Below are positions 39,513 through 46,857 of a DNA stretch of 46,857 nucleotides, piece after piece. Position numbers and translations under genes: made by a program. The stretch's first letter is position 1. Every line of letters begins with the position of its first letter. The notes under the pieces were generated by a model that was not told the origin of the DNA, did not search any database, and saw nothing but the letters and a program-made list of their open reading frames with translations. Origin of the DNA: an uncultured Lachnospiraceae bacterium (GTDB lineage Bacteria > Bacillota > Clostridia > Lachnospirales > Lachnospiraceae); the NCBI GenBank assembly GCA_944381405.1, contig CALWLA010000018.1:1-46857 (forward strand), in the 5' to 3' direction.

Positions 39513-40514
39513 TTAGCGGATGGAATAGTATACCTGATTGGCGGTCAGGGCCTTGCCCTTGAACTGGGCCAGCTCGCTGACGGTCACGAACTGGAAGCCC
39601 TGGGCAGCCAGCTGAGGCACAAAGGTAGCGGTGGCGTCTGCCGTAGAAGAATAAAGCTCGTGCATCAGGACGATGTCTCCGTCCTTGACCTTGCCCAGGA
39701 CCGCATCGATGGTTTTCTGGGCATTTTTTGTTGCCCAGTCCCTGGTATCGATGTTCCAGAGGATGATGGGCATGCCGATGTTCTGCCGGACGGTGGCGTT
39801 CTGATTGCCGCCGGGCAGGCGCATCAGGCTGGGCCTTACGCCGGTGACCTCCTGGATGACCTGGTTGCACTGTTCTACCTGTGAACGGATGGAGGCTGCG
39901 TCCAGCTTGTTCAGATATTTGTGGTTGTAGGTGTGATTGGCTACCTCATGGCCGTTGGATACCATGCGCTTGACTTCTGTAGCATAGTTGCGTACCCGGT
40001 CGCCGACCATAAAGAAGGTGGCCCGGCCGTTGAACTGTTCCAGCACGTCCATGATCTTGTTGCCTACCGGGGCATAGGGGCCGTCGTCATAGGTGAGGGC
40101 GATCATGGGCTTCCGAAGATCCAGCTGCCGTCCGCCGCTGGTGACGATGTTAGGATCCTCTGCGGGGGCGGTTTCCGTTGCCGGAGGCGTGGAGGGCTCG
40201 CCGGCTGTTTCTGCAGGGGGAGCCTGAGGCGTCAGGGAAATGGCCTCCGTGGTACCGTCAGGGTTGGTGAGGCTTACGGGCTGACCATCGATATAGGTAA
40301 CGCTGTGATCCTCCGGGACATCGAAATGGCTTTCCGCATCGGGAGCCGGCTGGTGGGAAGCATTTCCCTCCGGTGTCTGTTCCTCGATCCACTGGGCTGC
40401 TCCCGGGCCAAGGTGCTCGTTTTCCCAGGCTGCCATGGCAGGGAAGGAAAGGAGCAGGCTCAGAGACAGGGAAAGGGCCGCTGCTTTTTTCAGTAGGTTC
40501 AGGTGTTTCTTCAT
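39513..40514 (-). CDS. Polysaccharide deacetylase (NodB-type)
   Basis: A 333-aa exported protein with a signal peptide (LSLSLSLLLSFPAMA, cleavage after AMA). A Pro/Glu/Ala-rich linker to about residue 125 precedes the NodB deacetylase domain. Catalytic motif 1 is IALTYDDGPYAP (Asp-Asp), motif 2 is NGHEVANHTYNH (metal-binding His pair), motif 3 is RLPGGNQN, and FDTRDW-like ILWNIDTRDW follows. These are the complete metal-dependent set that removes acetyl groups, most likely from peptidoglycan GlcNAc. I chose the ATG at 40514, with GGAG 9 nt upstream; an earlier ATG at 40529 lacks a site. It is co-transcribed with the radical SAM gene. Confidence 0.93.
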   Translation of the reverse strand: MKKHLNLLKKAAALSLSLSLLLSFPAMAAWENEHLGPGAAQWIEEQTPEGNASHQPAPDAESHFDVPEDHSVTYIDGQPVSLTNPDGTTEAISLTPQAPPAETAGEPSTPPATETAPAEDPNIVTSGGRQLDLRKPMIALTYDDGPYAPVGNKIMDVLEQFNGRATFFMVGDRVRNYATEVKRMVSNGHEVANHTYNHKYLNKLDAASIRSQVEQCNQVIQEVTGVRPSLMRLPGGNQNATVRQNIGMPIILWNIDTRDWATKNAQKTIDAVLGKVKDGDIVLMHELYSSTADATATFVPQLAAQGFQFVTVSELAQFKGKALTANQVYYSIR

Positions 40515-40581
40515 AAAATAAATCTCCATTTCGTTTCAGGGGGAGTTCCCCTTGATTGTTCCTTTAGTATAACATAAAAAC

Positions 40582-40610
40582 TCGACAAGTTCTGAAAAAG
40601 GTACTATCAT
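40582..40610 (+). promoter_or_regulatory. Probable promoter of the FabG-like gene
   Basis: TCGACA (40582-40587), 17-bp spacer, TATCAT (40605-40610), about 50 bp before the ATG at 40662. Confidence 0.5.
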
Positions 40611-40661
40611 AGAACAAGAAATAAGGAAAACTTAAGGGAAACAGGAAAAAGGAGCGGAAAG

Positions 40662-41432
40662 ATGCAGCCGGATTTCAAAAGACTGACGAAAAAAAAGACG
40701 GTGCTGGTGACCGGGGCCTCCCGGGGTATCGGCAGGGCGGTAGCGGAGCTTTTTGCGGACTACGGGTATCTGGTGGTGCTGAATGCCTCCGGAGAACGGG
40801 AGCTGAAGGAAACTGCCAGCGCCATCGAGACAAAGGGCATCCCCTGCGTCATGGCCCAGGGAGATATCGCCAATCCTGCCGTAGTGCAGAACCTGTTCCG
40901 CTCCATCGAAAAGATCTCACGGGAGCAGGGCTATGAAAATACCCTGGATATCCTGATCAACAATGCGGGCATCGCCCATATCGGCTTGCTGCAGGATATG
41001 ACCAGGGAGGAGTGGGACCGGATCGTCAACGTCAATCTGGGGGCGGTCTTCAACACCTGTAAGGAGGCCATTCCCTATATGATGAAGCATCACAGCGGCA
41101 GGATCCTGAACATTTCTTCTGTCTGGGGCGTGACGGGAGCCTCCTGTGAGGTAGCCTATTCCGCCACAAAGGGCGGCGTCAACGCCTTTACCAGGGCCCT
41201 GGCCAAGGAGCTGGCTCCCAGCGGCATCGTTGTCAACGCCATCGCCTGCGGCGCCATCGATACGAGCATGAACGATCATCTGGATGCGGTGGAAAAGGCG
41301 GAGCTCTGCCAGGAGATCCCCGCAGGGAGGATGGGTACTCCAAAGGAGGTGGCGGAGGTGTGTCTTAAGCTCTGTACCATGACCCCTTACCTGACGGGAC
41401 AGGTGATCGGCCTGGACGGAGGCTGGATCTAA
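40662..41432 (+). CDS. SDR family oxidoreductase, FabG-like
   Basis: A 256-aa short-chain dehydrogenase/reductase. The cofactor motif is VTGASRGIGRAVAELF, followed by ILINNAGIAHIG, the catalytic Ser in LNISSVWGVTG and Tyr/Lys in AYSATKGGVN, and the C-terminal GQVIGLDGGW. These fit 3-oxoacyl-ACP reductases (FabG), but other SDRs share them, and no fatty-acid genes lie nearby. All catalytic residues are present. The ATG follows AAAAAGGAGCGGAAAG. It is an isolated gene between its promoter and a strong terminator. Confidence 0.88.
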   Translation: MQPDFKRLTKKKTVLVTGASRGIGRAVAELFADYGYLVVLNASGERELKETASAIETKGIPCVMAQGDIANPAVVQNLFRSIEKISREQGYENTLDILINNAGIAHIGLLQDMTREEWDRIVNVNLGAVFNTCKEAIPYMMKHHSGRILNISSVWGVTGASCEVAYSATKGGVNAFTRALAKELAPSGIVVNAIACGAIDTSMNDHLDAVEKAELCQEIPAGRMGTPKEVAEVCLKLCTMTPYLTGQVIGLDGGWI

Positions 41433-41445
41433 AAAGGCATAGTGC

Positions 41446-41478
41446 GGGCGGGCAGTTTCAGCTGCCCGCCCACGTTTT
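41446..41478 (+). terminator. Terminator after the FabG-like gene
   Basis: GGGCGGGCAG (41446-41455) pairs perfectly with CTGCCCGCCC (41462-41471), followed by ACGTTTTG. Very GC-rich stem. Confidence 0.85.
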
Positions 41479-41487
41479 GTCCAATGA

Positions 41488-41527
41488 CCCTATAACCCTA
41501 TAACCCTATAACCCTATAACCCTATAA
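41488..41527. repeat. Simple 8-bp tandem repeat (CCCTATAA)x5
   Basis: Five perfect head-to-tail copies of CCCTATAA covering 40 bp, in the gap between the two converging terminators of the FabG-like gene and hpf. Confidence 0.98.
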
Positions 41528-41540
41528 ACACCTATCATTC

Positions 41541-41573
41541 AAAAACGGCGGCAGTGATCTCTCACTGCCGCCG
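41541..41573 (-). terminator. Terminator after hpf
   Basis: Minus strand: CGGCGGCAGTGA-GAGA-TCACTGCCGCCG, a perfect 12-bp stem followed by TTTTT (41541-41545). It ends hpf transcription. Confidence 0.9.
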
Positions 41574-41614
41574 GAATGTTTTACTTGCTTTTTGGAACGC
41601 GCTTTTTTGTTCCG

Positions 41615-42145
41615 TTAGTTCTCAGGCTCGATCAGGCCGTAGGTGTCGCCCTTTCTCTTATAGACAACGCAGGTCTCATCGGTCTCTGCATTCTTGAATA
41701 CGAAGAAATTGTGACCCAGAAGTTCCATCTGGAGGCAGGCCTCCTCGGGATCCATGGGCTTGAAATCAAATTTCTTGATCTTGGCGATACGGATCTCATC
41801 CTCTTCATCGGGAGCGTCCTCCTCGGCAAAGAGCTTGGAGAAGGATTCCGCGCTCTGGGTGCGGTCGATGAGTTTTTTCTTGTGGCGGCGGATCTGGCGC
41901 TCGATGATCTCCTGTACGAGATCGATGGAAACATACATATCGCTGGAGCCCTCCTCCGCACGGATCAGGCCGCCCTTAACGGGTATGGTGACCTCGATGG
42001 TCTGGATATCCTTCTGCACCGACAACGTAACGTTGGCAATGGTGTCAGGAGAGAAGTATTTGGAAAGCTTCCCCAGCTTTTTCTCAACCTGGGCCTTCAG
42101 GCTCTCCGATAAGTTGATGTTGCGTCCTGTGATCTTGAATTTCAT
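41615..42145 (-). CDS. hpf: Ribosome hibernation promoting factor, long form
   Basis: A 176-aa long-form HPF that dimerises 70S ribosomes into inactive 100S particles in stationary phase. The N-terminal S30AE domain starts MKFKITGRNINLSESLKAQV and contains HVTLSV-like NVTLSVQKD; the C-terminal dimerisation domain contains RIAKIKKFDFKPMDPEEA and ends RKGDTYGLIEPEN. I use the ATG at 42145, with AAGGGAAGTG before it, since the preceding 24 codons are not family-like. It is a single gene with a strong terminator at 41541. Confidence 0.95.
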   Translation of the reverse strand: MKFKITGRNINLSESLKAQVEKKLGKLSKYFSPDTIANVTLSVQKDIQTIEVTIPVKGGLIRAEEGSSDMYVSIDLVQEIIERQIRRHKKKLIDRTQSAESFSKLFAEEDAPDEEDEIRIAKIKKFDFKPMDPEEACLQMELLGHNFFVFKNAETDETCVVYKRKGDTYGLIEPEN

Positions 42146-42262
42146 AGAGTCACTTCCCTTCTTCATTAGGATAAACTTATTGTAGCATAAAAAAACCAAA
42201 AATTCGACTGGTTTCACAAAAATTTTATGGAAAAGTCATAAAGAAATCACAGAAACAGCGCC

Positions 42263-42925
42263 TCAGGAATCTTCCAGGATCCGGATCAGGGCATTCCGGT
42301 CAAGCAGCAGATAGCCCCTGCGGGTCTTCTGCAGGATCCCGGCTTCGCAGAATTCCCGGAGGGTCCTGAGCAGATGCCGGTAGCTGGTGTTGAGGATGGC
42401 GGCGCTGGTGGTCAGACGGGCAGAAAAGATATCCTCCGGGGAATGCTCCAGGATATACCGGGCCAGCCGCACGTTCATGGGCTCCAGCAGGGAGGTGACC
42501 ACCCGGGCGTCGTTGTTGAGGCGGATGCCCATCACATAGCCGATGTACCGGAGAAAGGTGAGATCTGATAAAAGCTGTTCCCGGTACAGGGAAAGGTTCA
42601 AGGCAACACAGGTGCATTCCGTCATGGCCCGGACGCTGAGAAAGGGCGGCCGGTCCCAGAGGGAGGAGGCCTCTCCGATCATGCAGACCCCCTTCAGATA
42701 ATTCACGCAGGTATTTTTTTCCGCAGTGGAATAAGAAAAAAAGATGGCCTCGCCCCGGATCATAAAGTACAGATAGTCGGAAACCTCTCCGGCATGCACC
42801 AGGTACTCGTCCTTCTGGAAAACAAAAAGCTCCGCAGCAGGCAGAAGCTCCATATCCATGTAGCTTTGCAGCCTGTGCTTCTGAATGTAGGAGCGCAGCA
42901 GCGCTTCGTCCATGATCTTTTTCAA
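42263..42925 (-). CDS. Crp/Fnr family transcriptional regulator (YeiL-like)
   Basis: A 220-aa regulator with an N-terminal cyclic-nucleotide-binding beta-barrel (ELFVFQKDEYLVHAGEVSDYLYFMIRGEAIF) and a C-terminal Crp-type winged helix (LTTSAAILNTSYRHLLRTLREFCEAGILQK). The length and layout resemble YeiL. The usual cAMP-binding Arg/Ser signature is not obvious, so the ligand is unknown. The start is TTG at 42925, 6 nt after GGGGAGG. It is divergent from the phosphonate-type transporter operon, and a CRP-like half-site pair lies in the gap at 43072-43087, so it probably regulates that operon. Confidence 0.87.
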   Translation of the reverse strand: MKKIMDEALLRSYIQKHRLQSYMDMELLPAAELFVFQKDEYLVHAGEVSDYLYFMIRGEAIFFSYSTAEKNTCVNYLKGVCMIGEASSLWDRPPFLSVRAMTECTCVALNLSLYREQLLSDLTFLRYIGYVMGIRLNNDARVVTSLLEPMNVRLARYILEHSPEDIFSARLTTSAAILNTSYRHLLRTLREFCEAGILQKTRRGYLLLDRNALIRILEDS

Positions 42926-43071
42926 TACGCGCCTCCCCAGGCAGAGCCTGTTCTTCGACCCTCGGAAACGAAAGCAGCCGGGGCCTTTGCAGCTTTTTTT
43001 CATTATAACGGATGGAGCCCCTTTGCCGCAACGAAAAAGCGCAGTAAAATCTCCGTAAAAAGAATGTAAAA

Positions 43072-43087
43072 TGTGACACAGGTCATT
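43072..43087. promoter_or_regulatory. CRP/FNR-like site upstream of phnD
   Basis: TGTGA-CACAGG-TCATT: the left half is a perfect CRP half-site and the right matches 3 of 5 (TCACA). A core TGAC-ACAG-GTCA inverted repeat lies within. It is placed about 105 bp before the phnD start and 147 bp before the Crp/Fnr gene start. I see no other feature in 42926-43190. Confidence 0.45.
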
Positions 43088-43190
43088 TTCAACTTTTCCG
43101 GAACTTGTTATTGTTGCAGTTAAGAGAGCGGAAGCCATCCGCATCGGGAAAGCTTTATGAAAAATTCAAATCAAAGGAGATCAGAAAACC

Positions 43191-44129
43191 ATGAAACTCA
43201 GAAAAGCAGCGGCAGGAATGATGATTTTGGGACTGAGCCTTGCGGCCCTTACAGGCTGCGGCGGAAGCGACAAAGAGGCCTCCGGCGCCGGCGAAGGAGG
43301 CATGCCCTCTGAGCTGAACGTCCAGTTCGTCCCCACCAACAACGACGGCAGCATGCAGGCCAAGGCCAAACCCTTTGCGGACTATCTGTCCGATAAGCTG
43401 GGCACCACGGTAAACGTGACCCTGGCAACGGACTATTCCACCATCGTGGAGGCGATGGCTTCCGGTCAGGTGGATATCGGCATCATGCCTCCGGCAGCCT
43501 ATGTGCAGGCCCGGGATATGGGGGCTGCGGAAGCGCTCCTGACCTCTCAGCTGGGGGCTTATGACAGAGAGACAGGACTTCCCATCGAGGGAGAGCTGAC
43601 GGGAACCTTCAAGGGAGAGATCCTGGTGAGAAGCGACAGCGACATGCAGGAGCTTACGGACCTGGCAGGCAAGAAGATCGCCACCCTGAGCCCCAACAGC
43701 GCCAGCGGATATATTTATCCGGTCGCCGAGATGAAGGAGGCAGGCATTGATCCGGTGACAGACTGCACCCTTACCACTGTCAACGACATCCCCAGCGAGA
43801 TGACCGCCGTGCTGAACGGCCAGCAGGACGCCTGCTTTGTATTTGAGGGCGCAAGAAACGTATTCGCAGGTTCTTTCTCAGACTATGACCTGATGAAGGA
43901 TCTTCGTGTGCTGTATCTGACGGAGGGAGATATCCCCAACGATGCCATTGCGGTACAGCCGGACATGGACCCCGCAGTCAAGGAGCAGGTAAAGGAAGTG
44001 TTCCTGAACATGAAGAACGACGAAGAGGGCGCTGAGGCCATGAACCTCTGGGGCCACAAGGGTTATACGGAAGTGACGGAAAGCGCTTATGATACCATCC
44101 GGGACTACACGGAATTGGCAGCGGAGTAA
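43191..44129 (+). CDS. phnD: Phosphonate/phosphate-type ABC transporter, substrate-binding lipoprotein
   Basis: A 312-aa lipoprotein (signal ending LAALTGCGG) of the PhnD family, which captures phosphonates, phosphite or phosphate esters outside the membrane. Seen are [54 protein letters not shown] and the hinge region [21 protein letters not shown] with [20 protein letters not shown]. It is the first gene of an operon with phnC and two phnE genes. The substrate cannot be read from the sequence, and the gene order suits either phosphonates or phosphate esters. Confidence 0.92.
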   Translation: MKLRKAAAGMMILGLSLAALTGCGGSDKEASGAGEGGMPSELNVQFVPTNNDGSMQAKAKPFADYLSDKLGTTVNVTLATDYSTIVEAMASGQVDIGIMPPAAYVQARDMGAAEALLTSQLGAYDRETGLPIEGELTGTFKGEILVRSDSDMQELTDLAGKKIATLSPNSASGYIYPVAEMKEAGIDPVTDCTLTTVNDIPSEMTAVLNGQQDACFVFEGARNVFAGSFSDYDLMKDLRVLYLTEGDIPNDAIAVQPDMDPAVKEQVKEVFLNMKNDEEGAEAMNLWGHKGYTEVTESAYDTIRDYTELAAE

Positions 44130-44146
44130 GCGGCTGGGGAGACGGT

Positions 44147-44920
44147 ATGATCAGCTTTGAACATGTATCCAAAACCTATCCCAACGGCGTTAAAGGCCTT
44201 GCGGACATCAACCTGACCATCGGAGACGGAGAGTTCGTGTCCATCATCGGCCTTTCCGGCGCAGGAAAGAGCACCCTGCTGCGGTCCATCAACCGGTTGA
44301 TCGACATCACTGAGGGAGAGATCCTTGTGAACGGCGTATCCGTTACCAAGGCCGGCAAAAAGCAGCTGCGGGAGATCCGCCGCCATATTGGCATGATCTC
44401 CCAGAGCTTCAACCTGGTAAAACGGAGCACGGTGCAGAAAAACGTCCTTTCCGGACGGCTGGGATATTATTCCACCTGGAAGAGCCTTCTGGGGCTTTTC
44501 ACCAAGGAGGATTATGAACGGACCAGGGAAGCTTTGGAAAATGTGGGACTTCTGGACAAGCTTCACTCCAGGAGCGACGAGCTTTCCGGCGGCCAGCAGC
44601 AGAGAGTCTCCATCGCCCGTACCCTGGTGCAGCAGGCGGACCTGATCCTGGCGGACGAGCCGGTGGCGTCCCTGGATCCCATCACCTCCAGAAAGATTCT
44701 TTCCGATCTGCAGAAGATCAACCAGACCATGGGGAAGACCGTCCTGGTGAACATTCATTCCGTGGAGCTGGCAAAGGCTTTCTCCACCCGGATCATCGCC
44801 ATGAAAAGCGGCGCCATCGTCTTTGACGGAACCCCGGAGGAGCTGACAGGGGAGGCCCTTAAGGCCATCTACGGAAAGAACATCCTGGAAGAAGAGGAAG
44901 AGGCCCCAGATGAAGCTTAA
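44147..44920 (+). CDS. phnC: Phosphonate-type ABC transporter, ATP-binding subunit
   Basis: A 257-aa PhnC ATPase. Walker A is GLSGAGKST, the signature motif is [16 protein letters not shown], and Walker B is [15 protein letters not shown]. The stretch [39 protein letters not shown] is typical of PhnC. It overlaps the first phnE gene by 11 bp and is 17 nt after phnD. It energises uptake through the two PhnE subunits. Confidence 0.95.
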   Translation: MISFEHVSKTYPNGVKGLADINLTIGDGEFVSIIGLSGAGKSTLLRSINRLIDITEGEILVNGVSVTKAGKKQLREIRRHIGMISQSFNLVKRSTVQKNVLSGRLGYYSTWKSLLGLFTKEDYERTREALENVGLLDKLHSRSDELSGGQQQRVSIARTLVQQADLILADEPVASLDPITSRKILSDLQKINQTMGKTVLVNIHSVELAKAFSTRIIAMKSGAIVFDGTPEELTGEALKAIYGKNILEEEEEAPDEA

Positions 44921-45689
44921 GGATACCATTCATTTTAACTGGTATAAAAATCTGTTCGTGGTATTCCTGCTGTTGGTCTGCGCAGGAGGAAGCGCGGCCC
45001 TGACAGGAGCGGATTTTTCAGAGGTCTTTGAGAACGCCGGCCAGATCGGCATTTTCATGGGGCGTCTGGCTCATCCGGATTTTTCCTATATCCCGGATAT
45101 CCTGAATCCCATGCTGAAGACCCTGCAGATGTCGGTGGTGGGAACGGTGCTGGGGGTATTGTTTGCCATTCCCTTTGCCTTTCTGGCCACCACGGTAGTC
45201 ACCAGAAACCGGGTGGTGACGGGTGTGATCCGCTTTTTGCTGGATGTGATCCGGACCATTCCCAATCTGCTGCTGGCGGCCCTCCTGGTGGCAGTGATCG
45301 GCATCGGCGAGGCTACCGGCGTGCTGACCATCGCGGTGTTTACCTTCGGCATGGTTTCCCAGCTGATCTACGAGGCCATTGAAACCATCGACGAGGGGCC
45401 CATCGAGGCGGCGGAATCCGTAGGGGCCAACAAGGTGCAGATCGCAGCCTGGTCCATTGCGCCCCAGATCCTTGCCCAGATCGCCAGCTACACCTTTTAC
45501 GCCCTGGAGGTGAACGTCAGGGCCTCCACGGTGCTGGGCTATGTAGGGGCCGGCGGTATCGGCGTTATGCTGAATTCCTCCCTCGCCCTTTTGAAATATG
45601 AAAGAGTGTCGGTCATCATCCTCACCATCCTGATCGTGGTGGCCATCGTGGACGCCCTCAGTGAAATGATCAGAAGGAGGCTCGCATGA
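44910..45689 (+). CDS. phnE: Phosphonate-type ABC transporter, permease subunit 1
   Basis: A 259-aa permease with about six transmembrane helices. The PhnE pattern is present: [29 protein letters not shown], the coupling loop [25 protein letters not shown], and [21 protein letters not shown]. It starts inside phnC (11-bp overlap) and ends inside the second phnE (4-bp overlap), so it is translationally coupled on both sides. It pairs with the next gene to form a heterodimeric channel. Confidence 0.93.
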   Translation: MKLKDTIHFNWYKNLFVVFLLLVCAGGSAALTGADFSEVFENAGQIGIFMGRLAHPDFSYIPDILNPMLKTLQMSVVGTVLGVLFAIPFAFLATTVVTRNRVVTGVIRFLLDVIRTIPNLLLAALLVAVIGIGEATGVLTIAVFTFGMVSQLIYEAIETIDEGPIEAAESVGANKVQIAAWSIAPQILAQIASYTFYALEVNVRASTVLGYVGAGGIGVMLNSSLALLKYERVSVIILTILIVVAIVDALSEMIRRRLA

Positions 45690-46468
45690 CGAAACAGAAA
45701 ACAAGCCTTCAGCAGTGGCTGATTGCGGCGGCAGTCATACTGGTGATCCTTTTTTCCGCCGCAGGCATCGATTATTCCAGCCTGGCAGCCTTTACCCCCA
45801 GCATGGGGCTGGAGGTGCTGAAGGGCCTGATGCACCCCAACTGGGGTTTTGTGTATGACGGAAGCGGGGAGGATCTGCTGAGCCTTCTGCTGCTGACCAT
45901 CGGCATCGCCTTTCTGGGCACCGCCATCGCCACGGTGCTGGCCATCCCCATCATGCTGCTGTCGGCCTCCAATCTCTGGAAGGCGCATCCCTGGGTGGCC
46001 CGCATCGGAAAATTTGTCTGCAACGTGCTGCGGGCATTCCCGGAGCTGGTATACGCCATCATCTTTGTACGGGTGGTGGGCCCCGGCCCCTTTGCAGGGG
46101 TGCTGGCCATCGGCGTCCATCAGATCGGTATGCTGGGAAAGCTCTATACCGAAGAAATGGAAGCCATGGACGAGGTGCCGGTGGAGGCGGTACGGGCAGT
46201 TGGAGGCAACTTCTGGCAGGCCATGCTCTATGCCAGAGCGCCTCAGCTGATGCCCATCTACAGCTCCCTGTCCCTGAATCACTTTGAGATCGCCGTCCGG
46301 AGCGCCTCTACCCTGGGACTGGTAGGGGCCGGAGGAATCGGAGCGCCTCTGATCTTTGCCATTCAGGCCAGGAACTGGGCCCAGGTAAGCATCATCCTTC
46401 TGGGCGTCATCATTACGGTATTTTTGCTGGATCTTCTGACCGGCTACATCAGAAAGAAACTTAGATAA
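45686..46468 (+). CDS. phnE2: Phosphonate-type ABC transporter, permease subunit 2
   Basis: A 260-aa second PhnE-type permease with the same plan: LTIGIAFLGTAIATVLAIPIML, DEVPVEAVRAVGGNFWQAMLYARAPQ and NHFEIAVRSASTLGLVGAGGIG. It resembles the first permease but is clearly divergent, so the duplication is old. A metallophosphoesterase gene begins 2 nt after its stop. The symbol denotes only the second permease. Confidence 0.92.
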   Translation: MTKQKTSLQQWLIAAAVILVILFSAAGIDYSSLAAFTPSMGLEVLKGLMHPNWGFVYDGSGEDLLSLLLLTIGIAFLGTAIATVLAIPIMLLSASNLWKAHPWVARIGKFVCNVLRAFPELVYAIIFVRVVGPGPFAGVLAIGVHQIGMLGKLYTEEMEAMDEVPVEAVRAVGGNFWQAMLYARAPQLMPIYSSLSLNHFEIAVRSASTLGLVGAGGIGAPLIFAIQARNWAQVSIILLGVIITVFLLDLLTGYIRKKLR

Positions 46469-46470
46469 CC

Positions 46471-46857
46471 ATGAATTTGCTCCATATTTCAGACATCCAT
46501 TTCCGGAAGAACTATCCCCAGGCAGAAAACGCCTACGGGCAGATGCTCTGCCGGATGGAAAACCCCATCATCCCCCTGGAATACGCCCTGAAGCAGGCCC
46601 TTTCCAGGGAACCGGTGGATGCGGTGCTTCTCACCGGGGACCTGACGGAGGACGGGAGCCCGGAGGATTACCGCTTTCTGCGGGAACGGCTTGCAGCTCT
46701 CTGCGGCGGAAAGCCTCTGCTCATAACCCCCGGCAACCACGACAGCAAGAAAAACCTGCGGGAGGGCTGGCTTTCAGAACCGCCTTCCCAGGAGCCTCTA
46801 CATCAGGTGTACGATCTGGGAGAATACGGCGTGATCGCCTTTGATTCAAGCCCCCAG
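46471..46857 (+). CDS. Calcineurin-like metallophosphoesterase (partial, cut by window end)
   Basis: The first 129 residues of a metallophosphoesterase; the frame is open at the window edge. Metal-binding motifs are complete so far: LLHISDIHFRK (Asp-x-His), LTGDLTEDGS (GDxxxxG) and ITPGNHDS (GNHD). There is no signal peptide, so it acts in the cytoplasm. Starting 2 nt after the second permease gene, it belongs to the phn-type operon. A hydrolase for an imported phosphate ester is the natural reading; the length and C-terminal half are not seen. Confidence 0.9.
   Translation, partial: MNLLHISDIHFRKNYPQAENAYGQMLCRMENPIIPLEYALKQALSREPVDAVLLTGDLTEDGSPEDYRFLRERLAALCGGKPLLITPGNHDSKKNLREGWLSEPPSQEPLHQVYDLGEYGVIAFDSSPQ

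Noticed and set aside
41488-41527. CCCTATAA repeats as a telomere.
   Set aside because: The repeat is only 40 bp, internal, and flanked by ordinary genes and terminators.
1-46857. tRNA, rRNA, transposase, integrase or phage genes.
   Set aside because: Scanning by eye I found none; a tRNAscan or HMM search would be decisive.

Overview
The window is a 46.9 kb stretch of a Firmicutes chromosome, most likely from the family Lachnospiraceae (class Clostridia). This rests on gene content and style: a CD1871A-type CXXC microprotein, a Sapep/PepV dipeptidase, DUF975, DUF4190 and YqeG proteins, long-form HPF, strong AGGAGG ribosome binding sites, frequent TTG starts, and a fairly GC-rich coding bias. 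No phage, insertion sequence, integrase, CRISPR array, tRNA or rRNA gene is visible. The left third (1-20.7 kb) looks accessory, with many short, independently regulated transcription units. The right part (20.9-46.9 kb) is mostly housekeeping genes and nutrient transport.

Layout. 0.3-2.8 kb: ogt-type DNA repair methyltransferase, a LysR regulator and a divergent alpha/beta hydrolase. 3.1-5.9 kb: small lipoprotein, DUF5655 protein, lipoprotein serpin and GNAT acetyltransferase. 6.0-8.4 kb: AAA/DUF4143 ATPase, MmcQ/YjbR protein and an uncharacterised protein whose leader is built of hairpin repeats. 8.7-12.7 kb: zinc alcohol dehydrogenase, membrane protein, a GrpB-cytidine deaminase fusion, a GNAT enzyme, and a small XRE regulator/membrane protein pair with a near-consensus promoter and a perfect operator. 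13.0-17.0 kb: a duplicated-domain lipoprotein, then a Ser/Thr-kinase-like gene with a zinc-ribbon/beta-helix membrane protein, divergent from an XRE regulator across overlapping palindromes. 17.1-20.7 kb: two gene relics, a nitroreductase, a flavin reductase/HxlR divergent pair and a MATE exporter.

20.9-46.9 kb: transketolase; coaX and coaBC for coenzyme A synthesis, both with substitutions at conserved active-site positions; a TlpA-like lipoprotein overlapping a 51-aa CXXC microprotein; prfC; a PepV-type dipeptidase; the metNIQ methionine importer; DUF4190, DUF975, nrdR and yqeG; efp; argS; mntP; a PflX-like radical SAM protein with a polysaccharide deacetylase; a FabG-like reductase; hpf; a Crp/Fnr regulator; and a phnD-C-E-E importer followed directly by a metallophosphoesterase cut by the window edge.

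The most striking unexplained signal is a family of 51-54 bp tandem repeats at three unrelated loci (8.4, 29.7 and 35.8 kb). Each repeat reads as a variable stem, an invariant GCCGTG/CACGGC hairpin and a Shine-Dalgarno-like purine tract. Each array lies directly before a start codon in the sense orientation. The first stem changes between loci while staying paired, which suggests selected RNA structure. I could not test this beyond reading the sequence.
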